A stretch of DNA of 64,000 nucleotides from Neorhizobium sp. SHOUNA12A (GTDB taxonomy: Bacteria > Pseudomonadota > Alphaproteobacteria > Rhizobiales > Rhizobiaceae): NCBI RefSeq assembly GCF_023006505.1, contig NZ_JALBGV010000019.1, forward strand, positions 1 through 64,000. Reading direction: 5' to 3'. Each line of letters opens with the position of its first letter. Positions within the stretch are counted from its first letter, which is position 1. Shown here piece by piece: positions 25,995-35,374 of this stretch. The notes under the pieces were generated by a model. That model had not been told where the DNA came from, searched no databases, and saw nothing but the letters and a program-made list of their open reading frames with translations. The translations under genes and the position numbers were made by a program.

Positions 25995-26951
25995 ATGACT
26001 CCAATTCCGATCATCGTGGATTGCGATCCGGGGATAGACGACACGATCGCGCTTCTGACGGCTTTCGTTTCGCCGGAACTCGAAATCCTCGGCATCACGC
26101 CCGTCTGCGGTAACCAGCCGCTCGAACGCACGGTGCGCAATGCCCTGCAGGTCTGCGAACTGGGCCGGAGAACGGATATTCCGGTCTATGCCGGCTGTTT
26201 CCGGCCGATGCTGCGCGAGCCGATCTTCGGCCAGTTCCATGGCAAGACCGGGCTAGGCAATACGGTGCTGCCGGAACCGGTGAAGACGGTCGAGCCCAAG
26301 TCAGCAGTCGATTTCCTGATCGACATCCTGACCGCCGCAGCTCTAAAAAAGCGGATCACCATCTGTTGCCTCGGTCCGATGACCAATCTCGCCGTGGCGC
26401 TGCGGATGAACCCGCAGGTCGCCGAGGGCATCGAGCGTATCGTGATGATGGGCGGTGCCTATCGCGAGCCCGGCAACCGGACGATGACCGCGGAATTCAA
26501 CGTGCTGGCCGATCCACATGCCGCGCATGTCGTGTTTTCGAGCGGCATCCCGATCGTCGCGCTGGCACTCGATGCGACGCATCAGGTCATGCTGAAGCCG
26601 GAGCACGTCGCAGAGTTTTCGAATGTCAGCGGCCGCATTTCACAGACGCTTGCCGAACTCATGGCCTTCTGGGACCGTAACGACGTGCGCCGCTACGGCT
26701 CGCGCGGCGGGCCCCTCCATGATCCGCTGGTGATCGCTTACCTTCTGGCGCCGCATCTCTTTACGACCGAGCGCGCCCGGGTGTTCGTCGAGCACGAGAG
26801 TGAGCTTTGCATGGGCCAGACCATCGCCGATTGGTACGGCAAGAGCGGCCTCGAACCCAATGCGGATATCGTGACCAAGGTGGATGCGGAGGGCATCATC
26901 GCCTTGTTCCTCGATCGCCTTTCGCGTTACGCCGAAAAGGCCGTCGCATGA
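25995..26951 (+). CDS. Nucleoside hydrolase, first copy
   Basis: 318-residue inosine/uridine-preferring nucleoside hydrolase. The calcium-binding cluster DCDPGIDD is at residues 9-16, with CCLGPMTNLAVAL, EFNVLADPHAA and the C-terminal GGPLHDPLVIAYLL as further active-site elements. It should cleave the N-glycosidic bond of a ribonucleoside to base and ribose in the cytoplasm. The stop overlaps the start of a second hydrolase by four bases (ATGA), implying translational coupling. Specificity is not readable. Confidence 0.9.
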   Translation: MTPIPIIVDCDPGIDDTIALLTAFVSPELEILGITPVCGNQPLERTVRNALQVCELGRRTDIPVYAGCFRPMLREPIFGQFHGKTGLGNTVLPEPVKTVEPKSAVDFLIDILTAAALKKRITICCLGPMTNLAVALRMNPQVAEGIERIVMMGGAYREPGNRTMTAEFNVLADPHAAHVVFSSGIPIVALALDATHQVMLKPEHVAEFSNVSGRISQTLAELMAFWDRNDVRRYGSRGGPLHDPLVIAYLLAPHLFTTERARVFVEHESELCMGQTIADWYGKSGLEPNADIVTKVDAEGIIALFLDRLSRYAEKAVA

Positions 26952-27922
26952 GCCGCCAACCGGTCATCATCGACGCGGACCCTGGCCTGGATGACGCGGC
27001 GGCCATCCTCATGGCGCTGGCATCGCCGGAGATCGACGTGCTCGGCCTGTCGATCGTCGCTGGCAATGTCCCTTTGCAGGATACGGTAGCGAACGCCTGC
27101 AAGATCGTCGGCGTTTCCGGCCGCACCGATGTGCCCGTTTACGCTGGCGCGGCCGGTCCGCTGGTCCGGGAGCAGGTGTTTGGAAAATATGCGAGGATCG
27201 GCGCTTTCAGCGATGACCTCGTTGCACGCAGCGACATCACGCCGTCGGAAGAACATGCGGTACGGTTCATCGTCAGGTCGGCGCGCGAAGCGGCCAGGGC
27301 CGGTGAGCCAATCACCATCTGCGCCATCGGGCCGATGACCAATCTTGCGCTTGCCCTCATCCAGCACCCTGATGTGGCGCTCGGCATCCGGCAGATCGTG
27401 TCGATGGGCGGCGCCTTCACCGCGCTCGGCCATCGCACCCCCTGGGCCGAGTTCAACGTGCTTGCGGACCCGCACGCGGCAGAGATCGTCTATCGTTCCG
27501 GCGTCCCGATCGTGGTGATGCCGCTCGACATGACCTTCCAGGCGCTGTTCACGGCGGAACACTTCAAGAGCTTTAGCGCTCGCGGCGGGGCCGCGGGGTG
27601 CGCGCTCTACAATCTCTTCTCGACCTTCGACCGCAGTGACATAGCGCGCTTCGGACGGCCGGGCGGGCCGATCCACGACGCGACGACGATCGCGTGGCTG
27701 ATCAGGCCGGAGCTTTTCACCAGCCGCAAAGCAACCGTCGGCACGCAGGTCACCGGGCTCACGATGGGTTATACCTATGCCGACTTCTACCACAAGATGG
27801 ACCGCACCCCAAACGCCACCGTGGTGACCGACGTGGACGAGGCGGGGTTCATCAATCTATTGATCGAGCGCATCTCGCTTTATGGAAGCGCCGCGCCCGG
27901 TCCCAAAACGCCGGGAGGCTGA
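26948..27922 (+). CDS. Nucleoside hydrolase, second copy
   Basis: 324-residue paralogue of the preceding gene. The metal cluster is DADPGLDD at residues 9-16; ICAIGPMTNLALAL, EFNVLADPHAAEI and GGPIHDATTIAWLI follow. The two copies are clearly related but diverged, which suggests different nucleoside preference rather than a recent duplication. ATG 26948 overlaps the upstream stop (ATGA). The frame is open further upstream, but within the first hydrolase. The ABC permease gene follows after five bases. Confidence 0.9.
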   Translation: MSRQPVIIDADPGLDDAAAILMALASPEIDVLGLSIVAGNVPLQDTVANACKIVGVSGRTDVPVYAGAAGPLVREQVFGKYARIGAFSDDLVARSDITPSEEHAVRFIVRSAREAARAGEPITICAIGPMTNLALALIQHPDVALGIRQIVSMGGAFTALGHRTPWAEFNVLADPHAAEIVYRSGVPIVVMPLDMTFQALFTAEHFKSFSARGGAAGCALYNLFSTFDRSDIARFGRPGGPIHDATTIAWLIRPELFTSRKATVGTQVTGLTMGYTYADFYHKMDRTPNATVVTDVDEAGFINLLIERISLYGSAAPGPKTPGG

Positions 27923-27927
27923 AATCT

Positions 27928-28902
27928 ATGAGCGGTTATCTCTTAAGCCGGTCGATCCAGACGGTTCTGACGCTATTTGTGATGTCGGTTCTGGTTTTCG
28001 TGGGCCTTTATCTCGTCGGCAATCCGGTTGACGTGCTCCTGAGTTCCACGGCGACGCCGACGGAACGCCTGCAGGTCATCCAGGCCTTCGGGCTCGATAA
28101 GCCGGTATGGGAGCAATATTGGTTGTTCCTCACACGTGCGTTGTCCGGTGACCTGGGCAATTCCTTCGTCTTCAACCAGCCGGCGCTGACGCTGATCCTC
28201 AAACGCATGCCGGCGACGCTTGAACTCGCGTTCGTGGCGCTCGTCCTCGGTCTCGTCTTCGGAATTCCGCTCGGCGTCTACGCGGGCCTGAAGCCGAAGA
28301 GCCTGATCTCCAAATCGGTGATGACCTTCTCGATCCTCGGCTTCAGCCTGCCGACCTTCTGGATCGGCCTGGTGATGGTCATGCTGTTCAGCGTCCAGCT
28401 GGGGTGGCTGCCGGCATCCGGGCGAGGCGAGACGGTGCCGGTGTTCGGCGTTCCCATCAGCCTCTTCACGCTGGATGGCCTGTCTCATCTTCTTCTGCCG
28501 GCGCTGAACCTGGCGCTGTTCAAGATTTCCCTCATCATCCGTCTCACGCGCGCCGGCGTGCTCGAAACAATGCAGCTCGATTTCGTTCGTTTCGCGCGCG
28601 CCAAGGGCCTGCCGGAACGCCGGATCGTCACCGTGCATGTGCTGAAGAACACGCTCATTCCGCTGATCACGGTCATCGGGCTCGAACTCGGTTCGCTGAT
28701 CGCGTTCGCGGTCGTCACCGAAACGATCTTCGCCTGGCCGGGCATGGGCAAGCTCATCATCGACGCCATCGCCGTTCTCGATCGTCCGGTGATCCTCGCC
28801 TACCTGATGATCACCGTCGTGATGTTCAGCATCATCAACCTCCTCGTCGACATCCTCTATTCGATCGTCGACCCGCGCGTTCGTCTTGAAGGGAATTCGT
28901 GA
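27928..28902 (+). CDS. ABC transporter permease, DppB/OppB type
   Basis: 324-residue inner-membrane permease with six predicted helices, beginning at about residue 10 (TVLTLFVMSVLVFVGLYLV). The cytoplasmic coupling loop is DFVRFARAKGLPERRIVTVHVLKN, the usual EAA-type motif, and the C-terminal region reads VTETIFAWPGMGKLIIDAI, with a tail DPRVRLEG. It pairs with the DppC-type permease that follows with a TGATG overlap. The cargo is probably a peptide-, opine- or nucleoside-like compound, judging by the neighbouring hydrolases. Confidence 0.92.
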   Translation: MSGYLLSRSIQTVLTLFVMSVLVFVGLYLVGNPVDVLLSSTATPTERLQVIQAFGLDKPVWEQYWLFLTRALSGDLGNSFVFNQPALTLILKRMPATLELAFVALVLGLVFGIPLGVYAGLKPKSLISKSVMTFSILGFSLPTFWIGLVMVMLFSVQLGWLPASGRGETVPVFGVPISLFTLDGLSHLLLPALNLALFKISLIIRLTRAGVLETMQLDFVRFARAKGLPERRIVTVHVLKNTLIPLITVIGLELGSLIAFAVVTETIFAWPGMGKLIIDAIAVLDRPVILAYLMITVVMFSIINLLVDILYSIVDPRVRLEGNS

Positions 28903-29840
28903 TGAGCCGGGACACCAATACTGCCGGTTCGGTCCATGTCGGCAACGCCGACGGTCAGGCACGCCGCTCGCGCTCGCCGTTCCGTCAGATGATTGTCGCC
29001 CTCCTGCACGACAAGCTGGCGCTTGTCGGGATCTTTCTGGTGCTGGTCTTCATTCTGGCTGCCGTTCTTGCGCCCCTGATCGCGCCGCAGAACCCGTATG
29101 ATCTGTCGCAGCTTGATATCCTCGACGGTCGGCTGCCTCCGGGCTCGCAGAGCATGAACGGGATGGTGTACCTGATCGGCACCGACGACCAGGGCCGTGA
29201 TCTCCTGAGCGCCGTTCTTTACGGGCTGAGGACCAGTATCCTCGTCGGCATATCGAGTGCGGCGATCGCATTGGTGATCGGCGCCTCCCTCGGTCTCGTC
29301 AGCGCCTATGCCGGGGGCCGGCTGGATTCGTTCCTGATGCGCGTCGTCGACATCCAGCTCAGCTTCCCGGCGATCCTGATCGCGCTGATCTTTCTCGCGG
29401 TCCTGGGGCAGGGGGTCGACAAAATCATCCTGGCGCTGATCGTCACCCAATGGGCCTATTACGCCCGCACGATTCGAGGCTCGGCACTGGTGGAGCGCAA
29501 ACGCGCCTACGTGGATGCGGCCCGGTCCATGGCACTTCCCGGCAGGCACATCCTCTTCAGGCACATCCTGCCGAACTGCCTGCCGCCACTGATCGTCGTC
29601 GCGACCATGCGCGTCGCTTATGCGATCATGCTGGAGGCGACGCTTTCCTTCCTTGGCATCGGCCTGCCGGTGACCGAGCCGTCGCTTGGCCTGCTGATCT
29701 CGAACGGGTTCGAATACCTGCTCTCAGGCGACTACTGGATCAGCTTCTTCCCCGGTCTGGTCCTTCTGTTGCTCATCGTCGGCATCAACCTGATCGGCGA
29801 CAGCCTGCGCGACATTCTCAATCCCCGGCGGGAAGGCTGA
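28902..29840 (+). CDS. ABC transporter permease, DppC/OppC type
   Basis: 312-residue inner-membrane permease. A hydrophobic helix near residue 35-60 (LVGIFLVLVFILAAVLAPLIA) is followed by the DppC signature GTDDQGRDLLSAVLYGLRTS. The coupling loop is AYVDAARSMALPGRHILFRHILPN and the end is GDSLRDILNPRREG. The ATG at 28902 overlaps the upstream stop (TGATG); GTG 28899 is an equivalent start one codon earlier. It forms the heterodimeric channel with the DppB-type subunit. Confidence 0.92.
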   Translation: MSRDTNTAGSVHVGNADGQARRSRSPFRQMIVALLHDKLALVGIFLVLVFILAAVLAPLIAPQNPYDLSQLDILDGRLPPGSQSMNGMVYLIGTDDQGRDLLSAVLYGLRTSILVGISSAAIALVIGASLGLVSAYAGGRLDSFLMRVVDIQLSFPAILIALIFLAVLGQGVDKIILALIVTQWAYYARTIRGSALVERKRAYVDAARSMALPGRHILFRHILPNCLPPLIVVATMRVAYAIMLEATLSFLGIGLPVTEPSLGLLISNGFEYLLSGDYWISFFPGLVLLLLIVGINLIGDSLRDILNPRREG

Positions 29841-29843
29841 GAC

Positions 29844-31649
29844 ATGACCCATCCGATCCTTTCGATTTCAAACCTCAACACTGCATTCCGTGTCGGCGGC
29901 GAATGGCGCAATGTCGTGAACGACGTCAGCTTCGACATAGGCGCGAAGGAGACCGTCGCCGTGGTCGGCGAATCCGGCTCCGGCAAGAGCGTCACGGCCA
30001 TGTCGATCATGCGGCTTCTGTCGCCCGGCAATTCGCGCGTCACCGGTCGCATCGATTTCGAGGGCAGGAACCTGCTCGACCTGCCACTCGACGAAATGCA
30101 GTCCATCCGCGGCAACCGCATCGGCATGATCTTTCAGGAGCCGATGACCAGCCTCAATCCGGTGCTGAAAATCGGTCAGCAGATCACCGAAGTCCTCGTC
30201 CATCATCGCGGCATGTCGCATGCGCAGGCCGAGGCGGAGGCCGTCAGGCTCCTGGATAAGGTGCGTATCCCGTCGGCGAGGTCACGCCTCAACGAATATC
30301 CCATGAACTTCTCCGGTGGCATGCGGCAGCGCGTCGTCATCGCCATTGCTCTTGCCTGCGATCCGAAACTCCTGATCGCCGACGAGCCGACGACGGCGCT
30401 GGACGTCACCATCCAGGCGCAGATCCTGGAATTCCTCAAGGCCCTACAGGAAGAGGAAGGCATGTCCGTCCTCTTCATCACCCATGACATGGGCGTGGTG
30501 GCGGAAATCTCCGACCGCACCGTGGTCATGTATCGCGGCGATGCTGTCGAGACCGGCACGACGCGCGAGATTTTCGCCGGGGCAAAGCATCCTTATACGC
30601 GGGCGCTTCTCTCCGCCGTGCCGCAGCTCGGTTCCATGACCGGGATTGACCGGCCGCTGCGTTTTCCCCAGGTCGATATGGTGACCGGCGATATCCAGCC
30701 CCCCGAACCCACAGCGGATACGGTGAGGCGCGATGCCACGCCGATCCTGAAGGTCAACGACCTGGTGACCCGGTTCGACATCAAGAAGGGCTTCCTGCGC
30801 AAGACAGTCGGCCGCATTCACGCCGTCGAAGGTGTTTCACTGCAGTTGCAGCAGGGCGAGACGCTTTCGCTCGTCGGCGAATCCGGCTGCGGCAAGTCCA
30901 CAACCGGCCGTTCGATCATCCGGCTGACGGATGCGAAGTCCGGCACAATAGAGATCGACGGCCAGAACGTCCTGGGAGCCGGAAAATCCCAACTGGCGGA
31001 CATCCGCCGGGAAGCGCAGATGATCTTCCAGGATCCGTTCGAAAGCCTCAATCCGCGCATCCGCATCGGCAATGCGATCGCCGAGCCGATCGTCACCCAT
31101 GGGCTGGCCGGTGCGGCTGAAGCGAAGGAACGGGTGGCCGAGCTGCTTGAACGCGTCGGCCTTTCAGCATCGATGGCAGACCGCTTCCCGCATGAATTCT
31201 CCGGCGGCCAGCGTCAGCGCGTCTGCATCGCCCGCGCCCTTGCTCTGGAGCCGAAGCTGATCATCGCGGACGAATCCGTTTCTGCACTCGACGTTTCAGT
31301 CAAGGCGCAGGTGATCAACCTGATGCTCGACCTGCAGGAGAAATACGGTCTCGGCTACCTGTTCATCAGCCACGACATGGCGGTGGTGGAGCGGATCAGT
31401 CACCGCGTCGCGGTCATGTATCTGGGCGAGATCGTCGAGATCGGCCCGCGCCAGGCCGTGTTCGAAAACCCGCAGCATGAATATACGAAACGGCTGATGG
31501 CGGCGGTCCCGATCGCAGATCCGTCGCGTCGTCAGACGCGCCGGATATCGAACGACGAGATCAAGAGCCCGTTCCGTGCTGCGGATTACGTGCCGCCGAA
31601 GCGGTCCTACAGCCAGGCCGGCGAAGGCCACTTCGTACAGGTCGCATAA
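29844..31649 (+). CDS. Fused double ABC ATPase (DppD-DppF type)
   Basis: 601-residue cytoplasmic ATPase with two complete nucleotide-binding domains in one chain. NBD1 has Walker A GESGSGKS at 42-49 and signature SGGMRQRVVIA. NBD2 has Walker A GESGCGKS at 345-352 and signature [11 protein letters not shown]. Each also has its Walker B (LLIADEPTTALDV; LIIADESVSALDV). Most peptide importers use two separate ATPases; the single-chain form is common in alphaproteobacterial opine/peptide systems. It closes the plus-strand operon. No iron-sulfur cysteine tail typical of separate OppD/F proteins is obvious. Confidence 0.93.
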   Translation: MTHPILSISNLNTAFRVGGEWRNVVNDVSFDIGAKETVAVVGESGSGKSVTAMSIMRLLSPGNSRVTGRIDFEGRNLLDLPLDEMQSIRGNRIGMIFQEPMTSLNPVLKIGQQITEVLVHHRGMSHAQAEAEAVRLLDKVRIPSARSRLNEYPMNFSGGMRQRVVIAIALACDPKLLIADEPTTALDVTIQAQILEFLKALQEEEGMSVLFITHDMGVVAEISDRTVVMYRGDAVETGTTREIFAGAKHPYTRALLSAVPQLGSMTGIDRPLRFPQVDMVTGDIQPPEPTADTVRRDATPILKVNDLVTRFDIKKGFLRKTVGRIHAVEGVSLQLQQGETLSLVGESGCGKSTTGRSIIRLTDAKSGTIEIDGQNVLGAGKSQLADIRREAQMIFQDPFESLNPRIRIGNAIAEPIVTHGLAGAAEAKERVAELLERVGLSASMADRFPHEFSGGQRQRVCIARALALEPKLIIADESVSALDVSVKAQVINLMLDLQEKYGLGYLFISHDMAVVERISHRVAVMYLGEIVEIGPRQAVFENPQHEYTKRLMAAVPIADPSRRQTRRISNDEIKSPFRAADYVPPKRSYSQAGEGHFVQVA

Positions 31650-31759
31650 GGTCAGGCCTGATAAGGCACTTTGAAACCGTTCCGCCAAGCTATGATGATC
31701 GGTTCCAGGTCGGTGGCGGCGTGCTCAGGCGGTTTATTTAATGGGCAGGGATGCACTTC

Positions 31760-32719
31760 CTAGGCCCGCTCAACCTGCTTCTCGACCTGACCGGATTGAT
31801 ATGCCCGGTCCGCCGCCAGCAGTTTCTGCGAAGCTGCCGTTATGGCGGAGAGCACCTTGGCGTCGGTGATATTCTCCAGGAACGGCAGCATCGGGCCGGT
31901 ATCCGCAATGCCGGCGGTCGCGACCGCTTCATGCAGGACGCGGAGCGGCGATACGCCGTCGCGCAGGTCTTCCAGCCCCATGAAGAAGGCCCGCAGCCGT
32001 TCCGCCTCGGCGACGTTGCCGGCCTTCAGTGCTTTCAGGATACCGGTGGACATGGCGGGTGCGACGCAGACGGAGCCGGACGTGAAGCCCTGCAGACCGA
32101 AATCCATCAGGTGGCTGATCGCCGGCCGTTCGCCGATGCCGGAGATGATGATCTTGCGATCGACCTTCTGGACGAGTTCGGAGAGGTAGGTATCTTCCTT
32201 CGGGTTCTGCCGGACGACTGCGTATTTGATCGTGCAGATCGCCCCATCCGCAACGACGGCCGCGAGATCGGCCGCCGAAATATAGTCGAGCGATTTCACA
32301 TAGGCGATGATCGGCCGCCCGTAGGCGTCGGCGATACGGCGAAGGCCGGTTGCGACGCCAGCCGAAGTCACCGGGAAATTCAGGGGCAGGACCATCGCTG
32401 TCGGCAGGTCGTGGCCCTTGAGAATTGCGATCTGGTCCAGCGACTTGCCGTAGTCCGGACCGACCGAAGGGATAAGCCAGGTGCCGGAGGGGGCGATCTC
32501 CTTCAGCATGTCGACCATCTCCGCGAATTCGCGGACGGAGATGTTGTAGAGGTTGGCGTTGCCGCCATAAAGCGCTGTCGTCACGCCGCCTTGCGCCAGA
32601 TGCGCCAGAATCTGGCGGTTGCCTTCGCGGTCGAGCGTGTAGTCGGCCTTGCGTGCCAGGGGCGGCACGGAGAGGACCGATTTCGCAAGCATTTCTGGTG
32701 TCACGGAAAAATTGGGCAT
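31760..32719 (-). CDS. Atypical dihydrodipicolinate synthase family protein
   Basis: 319-residue TIM-barrel protein of the DapA superfamily. The likely Schiff-base lysine is K165 (CTIKYAV) and a tyrosine Y140 lies in PIIAYVK, but the usual GSTGE carboxylate signature is replaced by YGGNANLY (51-58). The enzyme may therefore use a different acceptor or may not be an aldolase. The ATG at 32719 has a GGGAG site; a start 13 codons upstream is less likely. It lies downstream of the minus-strand ABC operon (87 bp after the ATPase) and is convergent with the other ABC system, so it could be the last gene of the minus operon. Confidence 0.82.
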   Translation of the reverse strand: MPNFSVTPEMLAKSVLSVPPLARKADYTLDREGNRQILAHLAQGGVTTALYGGNANLYNISVREFAEMVDMLKEIAPSGTWLIPSVGPDYGKSLDQIAILKGHDLPTAMVLPLNFPVTSAGVATGLRRIADAYGRPIIAYVKSLDYISAADLAAVVADGAICTIKYAVVRQNPKEDTYLSELVQKVDRKIIISGIGERPAISHLMDFGLQGFTSGSVCVAPAMSTGILKALKAGNVAEAERLRAFFMGLEDLRDGVSPLRVLHEAVATAGIADTGPMLPFLENITDAKVLSAITAASQKLLAADRAYQSGQVEKQVERA

Positions 32720-32805
32720 GGCTTCAGGCTCCCGGTTCAGGGGTGAGTGGAAAAGCATTGAGGAACGGTCTTGCCCAGCGTCCAGGCGCTGGGCGCTCGC
32801 TGGAA

Positions 32806-33582
32806 TCAGGCCGAGCTCATGACCTCGACCGGGCGCATTTCCTGCTTGCCGTAAGCGCGGCTGGCGGAAAGAAGCCGTTGGGAATAGGGGTGCTGGACAT
32901 GGCCCGAGCGGATCTGCTCGATGCCGGTTTCCTCGACGATCTCGCCGCCGTTCATGATCGCGACGCGGCTGCAGAGATGCGCGATGACGGCCATGTCGTG
33001 GCTCACCAGCAGGTAGGTCAACCCGCGTTCCTTCTGCAGGTCGGCGAGCAGGTTGAGGATTTCCGCCTGCACGGAAACGTCGAGTGCCGAGGTCGGCTCG
33101 TCGAGCAGCAGAACAGGCGGGTCGAGGATCAATGCGCGGGCGATCGCGACGCGCTGGCGCTGGCCGCCGGAAAGCTGATGCGGGAACCGATAGCCGAGGC
33201 CGGGATCGAGACCGACTGCTTTCAGCACGTCGGAAACAGCGTTTTCCTTGATCGGCAGGTTCTGATTGCGCAGTGGTTCGATCAACTGCGAGCGAACTGT
33301 CTTGCGCGGATGCAGCGAGCCGTAGGGGTCCTGGAAGACCATCTGGACGTCGCGGAAGAAGGCTTTGCTCCGTTCCGGCTCCAGCGGCTTGCCATCCAGC
33401 GAAATCCGTCCGCCGTAATTGCGGTTGAGGCCGGAAATCGCCCGGAGCACGGTGGATTTGCCGCAGCCGGATTCGCCGACGAGGCCGAAGGATTTCCCGC
33501 GTTCGACGGTGAAGCTGATGCCCTTCACAACGAGCGGCGTGCGCGGGCCAAACCGGACAGTGAGGTTTTCGACGTCGATCAT
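32806..33582 (-). CDS. ABC ATPase, DppF/OppF type
   Basis: 258-residue ATPase. Walker A GESGCGKS at 36-43, Q-loop FQDPYGSLHPR, signature [15 protein letters not shown], Walker B VLLLDEPTSALDV and the H-loop SHDMAVI. It lacks the long C-terminal cysteine-rich tail of OppF and stops shortly after HPYSQRLL. Its start overlaps the stop of the upstream ATPase by four bases (ATGA). It works with the DppD-type partner to drive the two permeases of this minus-strand operon. Confidence 0.92.
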   Translation of the reverse strand: MIDVENLTVRFGPRTPLVVKGISFTVERGKSFGLVGESGCGKSTVLRAISGLNRNYGGRISLDGKPLEPERSKAFFRDVQMVFQDPYGSLHPRKTVRSQLIEPLRNQNLPIKENAVSDVLKAVGLDPGLGYRFPHQLSGGQRQRVAIARALILDPPVLLLDEPTSALDVSVQAEILNLLADLQKERGLTYLLVSHDMAVIAHLCSRVAIMNGGEIVEETGIEQIRSGHVQHPYSQRLLSASRAYGKQEMRPVEVMSSA

Positions 33583-34436
33583 GACGGCACTCCGATCGTG
33601 GGTTGCGTCAGCCAGGACGGATCGCGCGTCAGCGTCGGCAGGCGTGCCGGCGGGTTTTCGATGGACGGCAGCGAGGCGAGCAGCCCTTGGGTATAGGGGT
33701 GCTGGGCATTGTCGAGTTCGGACGCCTTCAGCACTTCGACGACGCGTCCCGCATACATGATCAGCACCCGGTCGCAGAATTTACGGATCAGGTTCAAATC
33801 GTGGCTGATGAAGATCAGGCCGAGGTTGCGCCGGGCGATCAGTTCGTCGAGCAGCGCCAGAACGTCGAGCCGCACGGTCACGTCGAGCGCCGACGTGGGT
33901 TCGTCGGCGATCAGCACTTCCGGCTCGGCGATCAGCATCATGGCGATCATGATGCGCTGGCCCATGCCGCCGGAAACTTCGTGCGGATAGAGCCGGAAGA
34001 CGCGTTGCGGATCGCGGATCTTTACCGCTTCCAGCATTTCCAGCACCTTCTTCTCAGCGGCCTTCCTGCCGGCTTTCGGATAATGCAGCCGATAGGTCTC
34101 GGCGATCTGCTCGCCGACGCGCATGACCGGGTTTAGCGAATATTTCGGGTCCTGCAGGATGAGGCCGATCTGCTTGCCGCGGATATCCATCATCTGCTTT
34201 TCACTGGCGGCCAGAATATCGGTGCCTTTGAACGTCATCCGGTCGGCGGTGACCGTTGCGGTCGGCGGCAGGAGCCGCATGATGGCCCGGCCGACGGTCG
34301 ATTTGCCGGAGCCGGATTCGCCGACGATGCCGAGCTTTTCGCGGCCGAGTTGGAAGCTCACGCCGCGCACGGCTTTCACGAAGCCGTGGGCGAAGGAGAT
34401 TTCCATATTTCTGACATCGATGAGCGGTTCGGTCAT
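33579..34436 (-). CDS. ABC ATPase, DppD/OppD type
   Basis: 285-residue ATPase with Walker A GESGSGKS at 39-46, QDPKYSLNPVM Q-loop, signature VSGGMGQRIMIAMML, Walker B VLIADEPTSALDV and SHDLNLI H-loop. In the signature a glycine replaces the usual arginine of SGGMRQR, a mild departure. The ATG at 34436 overlaps the permease stop (ATGA), so translation is coupled. The frame stays open to 34694, but that part lies within the permease gene. Confidence 0.92.
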   Translation of the reverse strand: MTEPLIDVRNMEISFAHGFVKAVRGVSFQLGREKLGIVGESGSGKSTVGRAIMRLLPPTATVTADRMTFKGTDILAASEKQMMDIRGKQIGLILQDPKYSLNPVMRVGEQIAETYRLHYPKAGRKAAEKKVLEMLEAVKIRDPQRVFRLYPHEVSGGMGQRIMIAMMLIAEPEVLIADEPTSALDVTVRLDVLALLDELIARRNLGLIFISHDLNLIRKFCDRVLIMYAGRVVEVLKASELDNAQHPYTQGLLASLPSIENPPARLPTLTRDPSWLTQPTIGVPS

Positions 34437-35374
34437 TCGCCACCTCTGGGGTCGAGTACGTCGCGCAGGGCATCGCCGACGAGATTGAAGGCAAGGCTGA
34501 CGACCGCGATTGCAATGCCGGGTGCGGCGATAACCCAGGGGCTGTCGAGCATGAACTCGCGGCCGGTGGCGGCCATCGCGCCCCATTCCGGCCATGGCGG
34601 CTGGGCGCCAAGGCCGAGGAAGCCGAGGCCGGCGGCGGTCAGGATGATGCCGGCCATGTTGAGCGTCACGCGGACGATGACCGAGGGTACGCACATCGGC
34701 AGGATATGGCGCGTGATCACGGCGGCCGAGGATGCGCCTTGCAGCCGCACCGCGGCGATATAGTCCATTTGCCTGAGGCTCAGCGTTTCGGCGCGGGCGA
34801 GGCGGGCGATCGGCGGCCAGGCGGTCAGCGAGATCGCGATGATCGCATTGGTGATGCCGGGACCGAGAGCTGCCGCAAAGCCGAGCGCCAATACGAGACC
34901 GGGGAAGGAGAGGAAGATATCCGTGATGCGCATCAGCACCTCATCGACAATGCCGCCGAAATAACCGGAGCAGGTGCCGATCAAGAGCCCGATCGGTGCG
35001 ACGATGATCGTCACGAGGATGATGATGTCGAGCGTCGTGCGTGCGCCGTAAATGATGCGGGCGAAGACGTCGCGACCGAAATTGTCGGTTCCGAGAATGT
35101 GGTCCCAGGAGGGGGGCGACAGGCGGATCGCCATGTTCTGGGCGATCGGATCGTATTGCGTCAGAAGCGGTGCGCCGGCGGCGGTGAAGATCAGGATCAG
35201 GATAACCACCAGGCCGACGACGCCGAGCGGATGTTCACGGAATTTCAGCCAGCCCTGGTAGAATTGCTGCAGAGACGCATGCAGCGTGCCCTTGGGTTCA
35301 GGGGCGAGAAGCCAGCCGCGAATGCCCGGAGGCGTGGGGCGAGATTGGGAAACGGGTATCGCCATATCTGTCAC
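34433..35374 (-). CDS. ABC transporter permease, DppC type
   Basis: 313-residue membrane permease. The first helix is at about 52-72 (VVGLVVILILIFTAAGAPLL), followed by the DppC hallmark GTDNFGRDVFARIIYGART and the coupling loop DYIAAVRLQGASSAAVITRHILP. It ends GDALRDVLDPRGGE. The start is GTG 35374, whose GTGA overlaps the stop of the upstream permease; ATG 35365 three codons later is an alternative. Part of the minus-strand five-gene transporter operon. Confidence 0.91.
   Translation of the reverse strand: MTDMAIPVSQSRPTPPGIRGWLLAPEPKGTLHASLQQFYQGWLKFREHPLGVVGLVVILILIFTAAGAPLLTQYDPIAQNMAIRLSPPSWDHILGTDNFGRDVFARIIYGARTTLDIIILVTIIVAPIGLLIGTCSGYFGGIVDEVLMRITDIFLSFPGLVLALGFAAALGPGITNAIIAISLTAWPPIARLARAETLSLRQMDYIAAVRLQGASSAAVITRHILPMCVPSVIVRVTLNMAGIILTAAGLGFLGLGAQPPWPEWGAMAATGREFMLDSPWVIAAPGIAIAVVSLAFNLVGDALRDVLDPRGGE

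Noticed and set aside
24558..26240. A 560-codon open frame on the minus strand across the aldolase and hydrolase genes
   Set aside because: It is the antisense shadow of high-GC coding sequence. The plus-strand genes have family motifs and ribosome sites, whereas this frame has low-complexity Arg/Asp/His-rich content.
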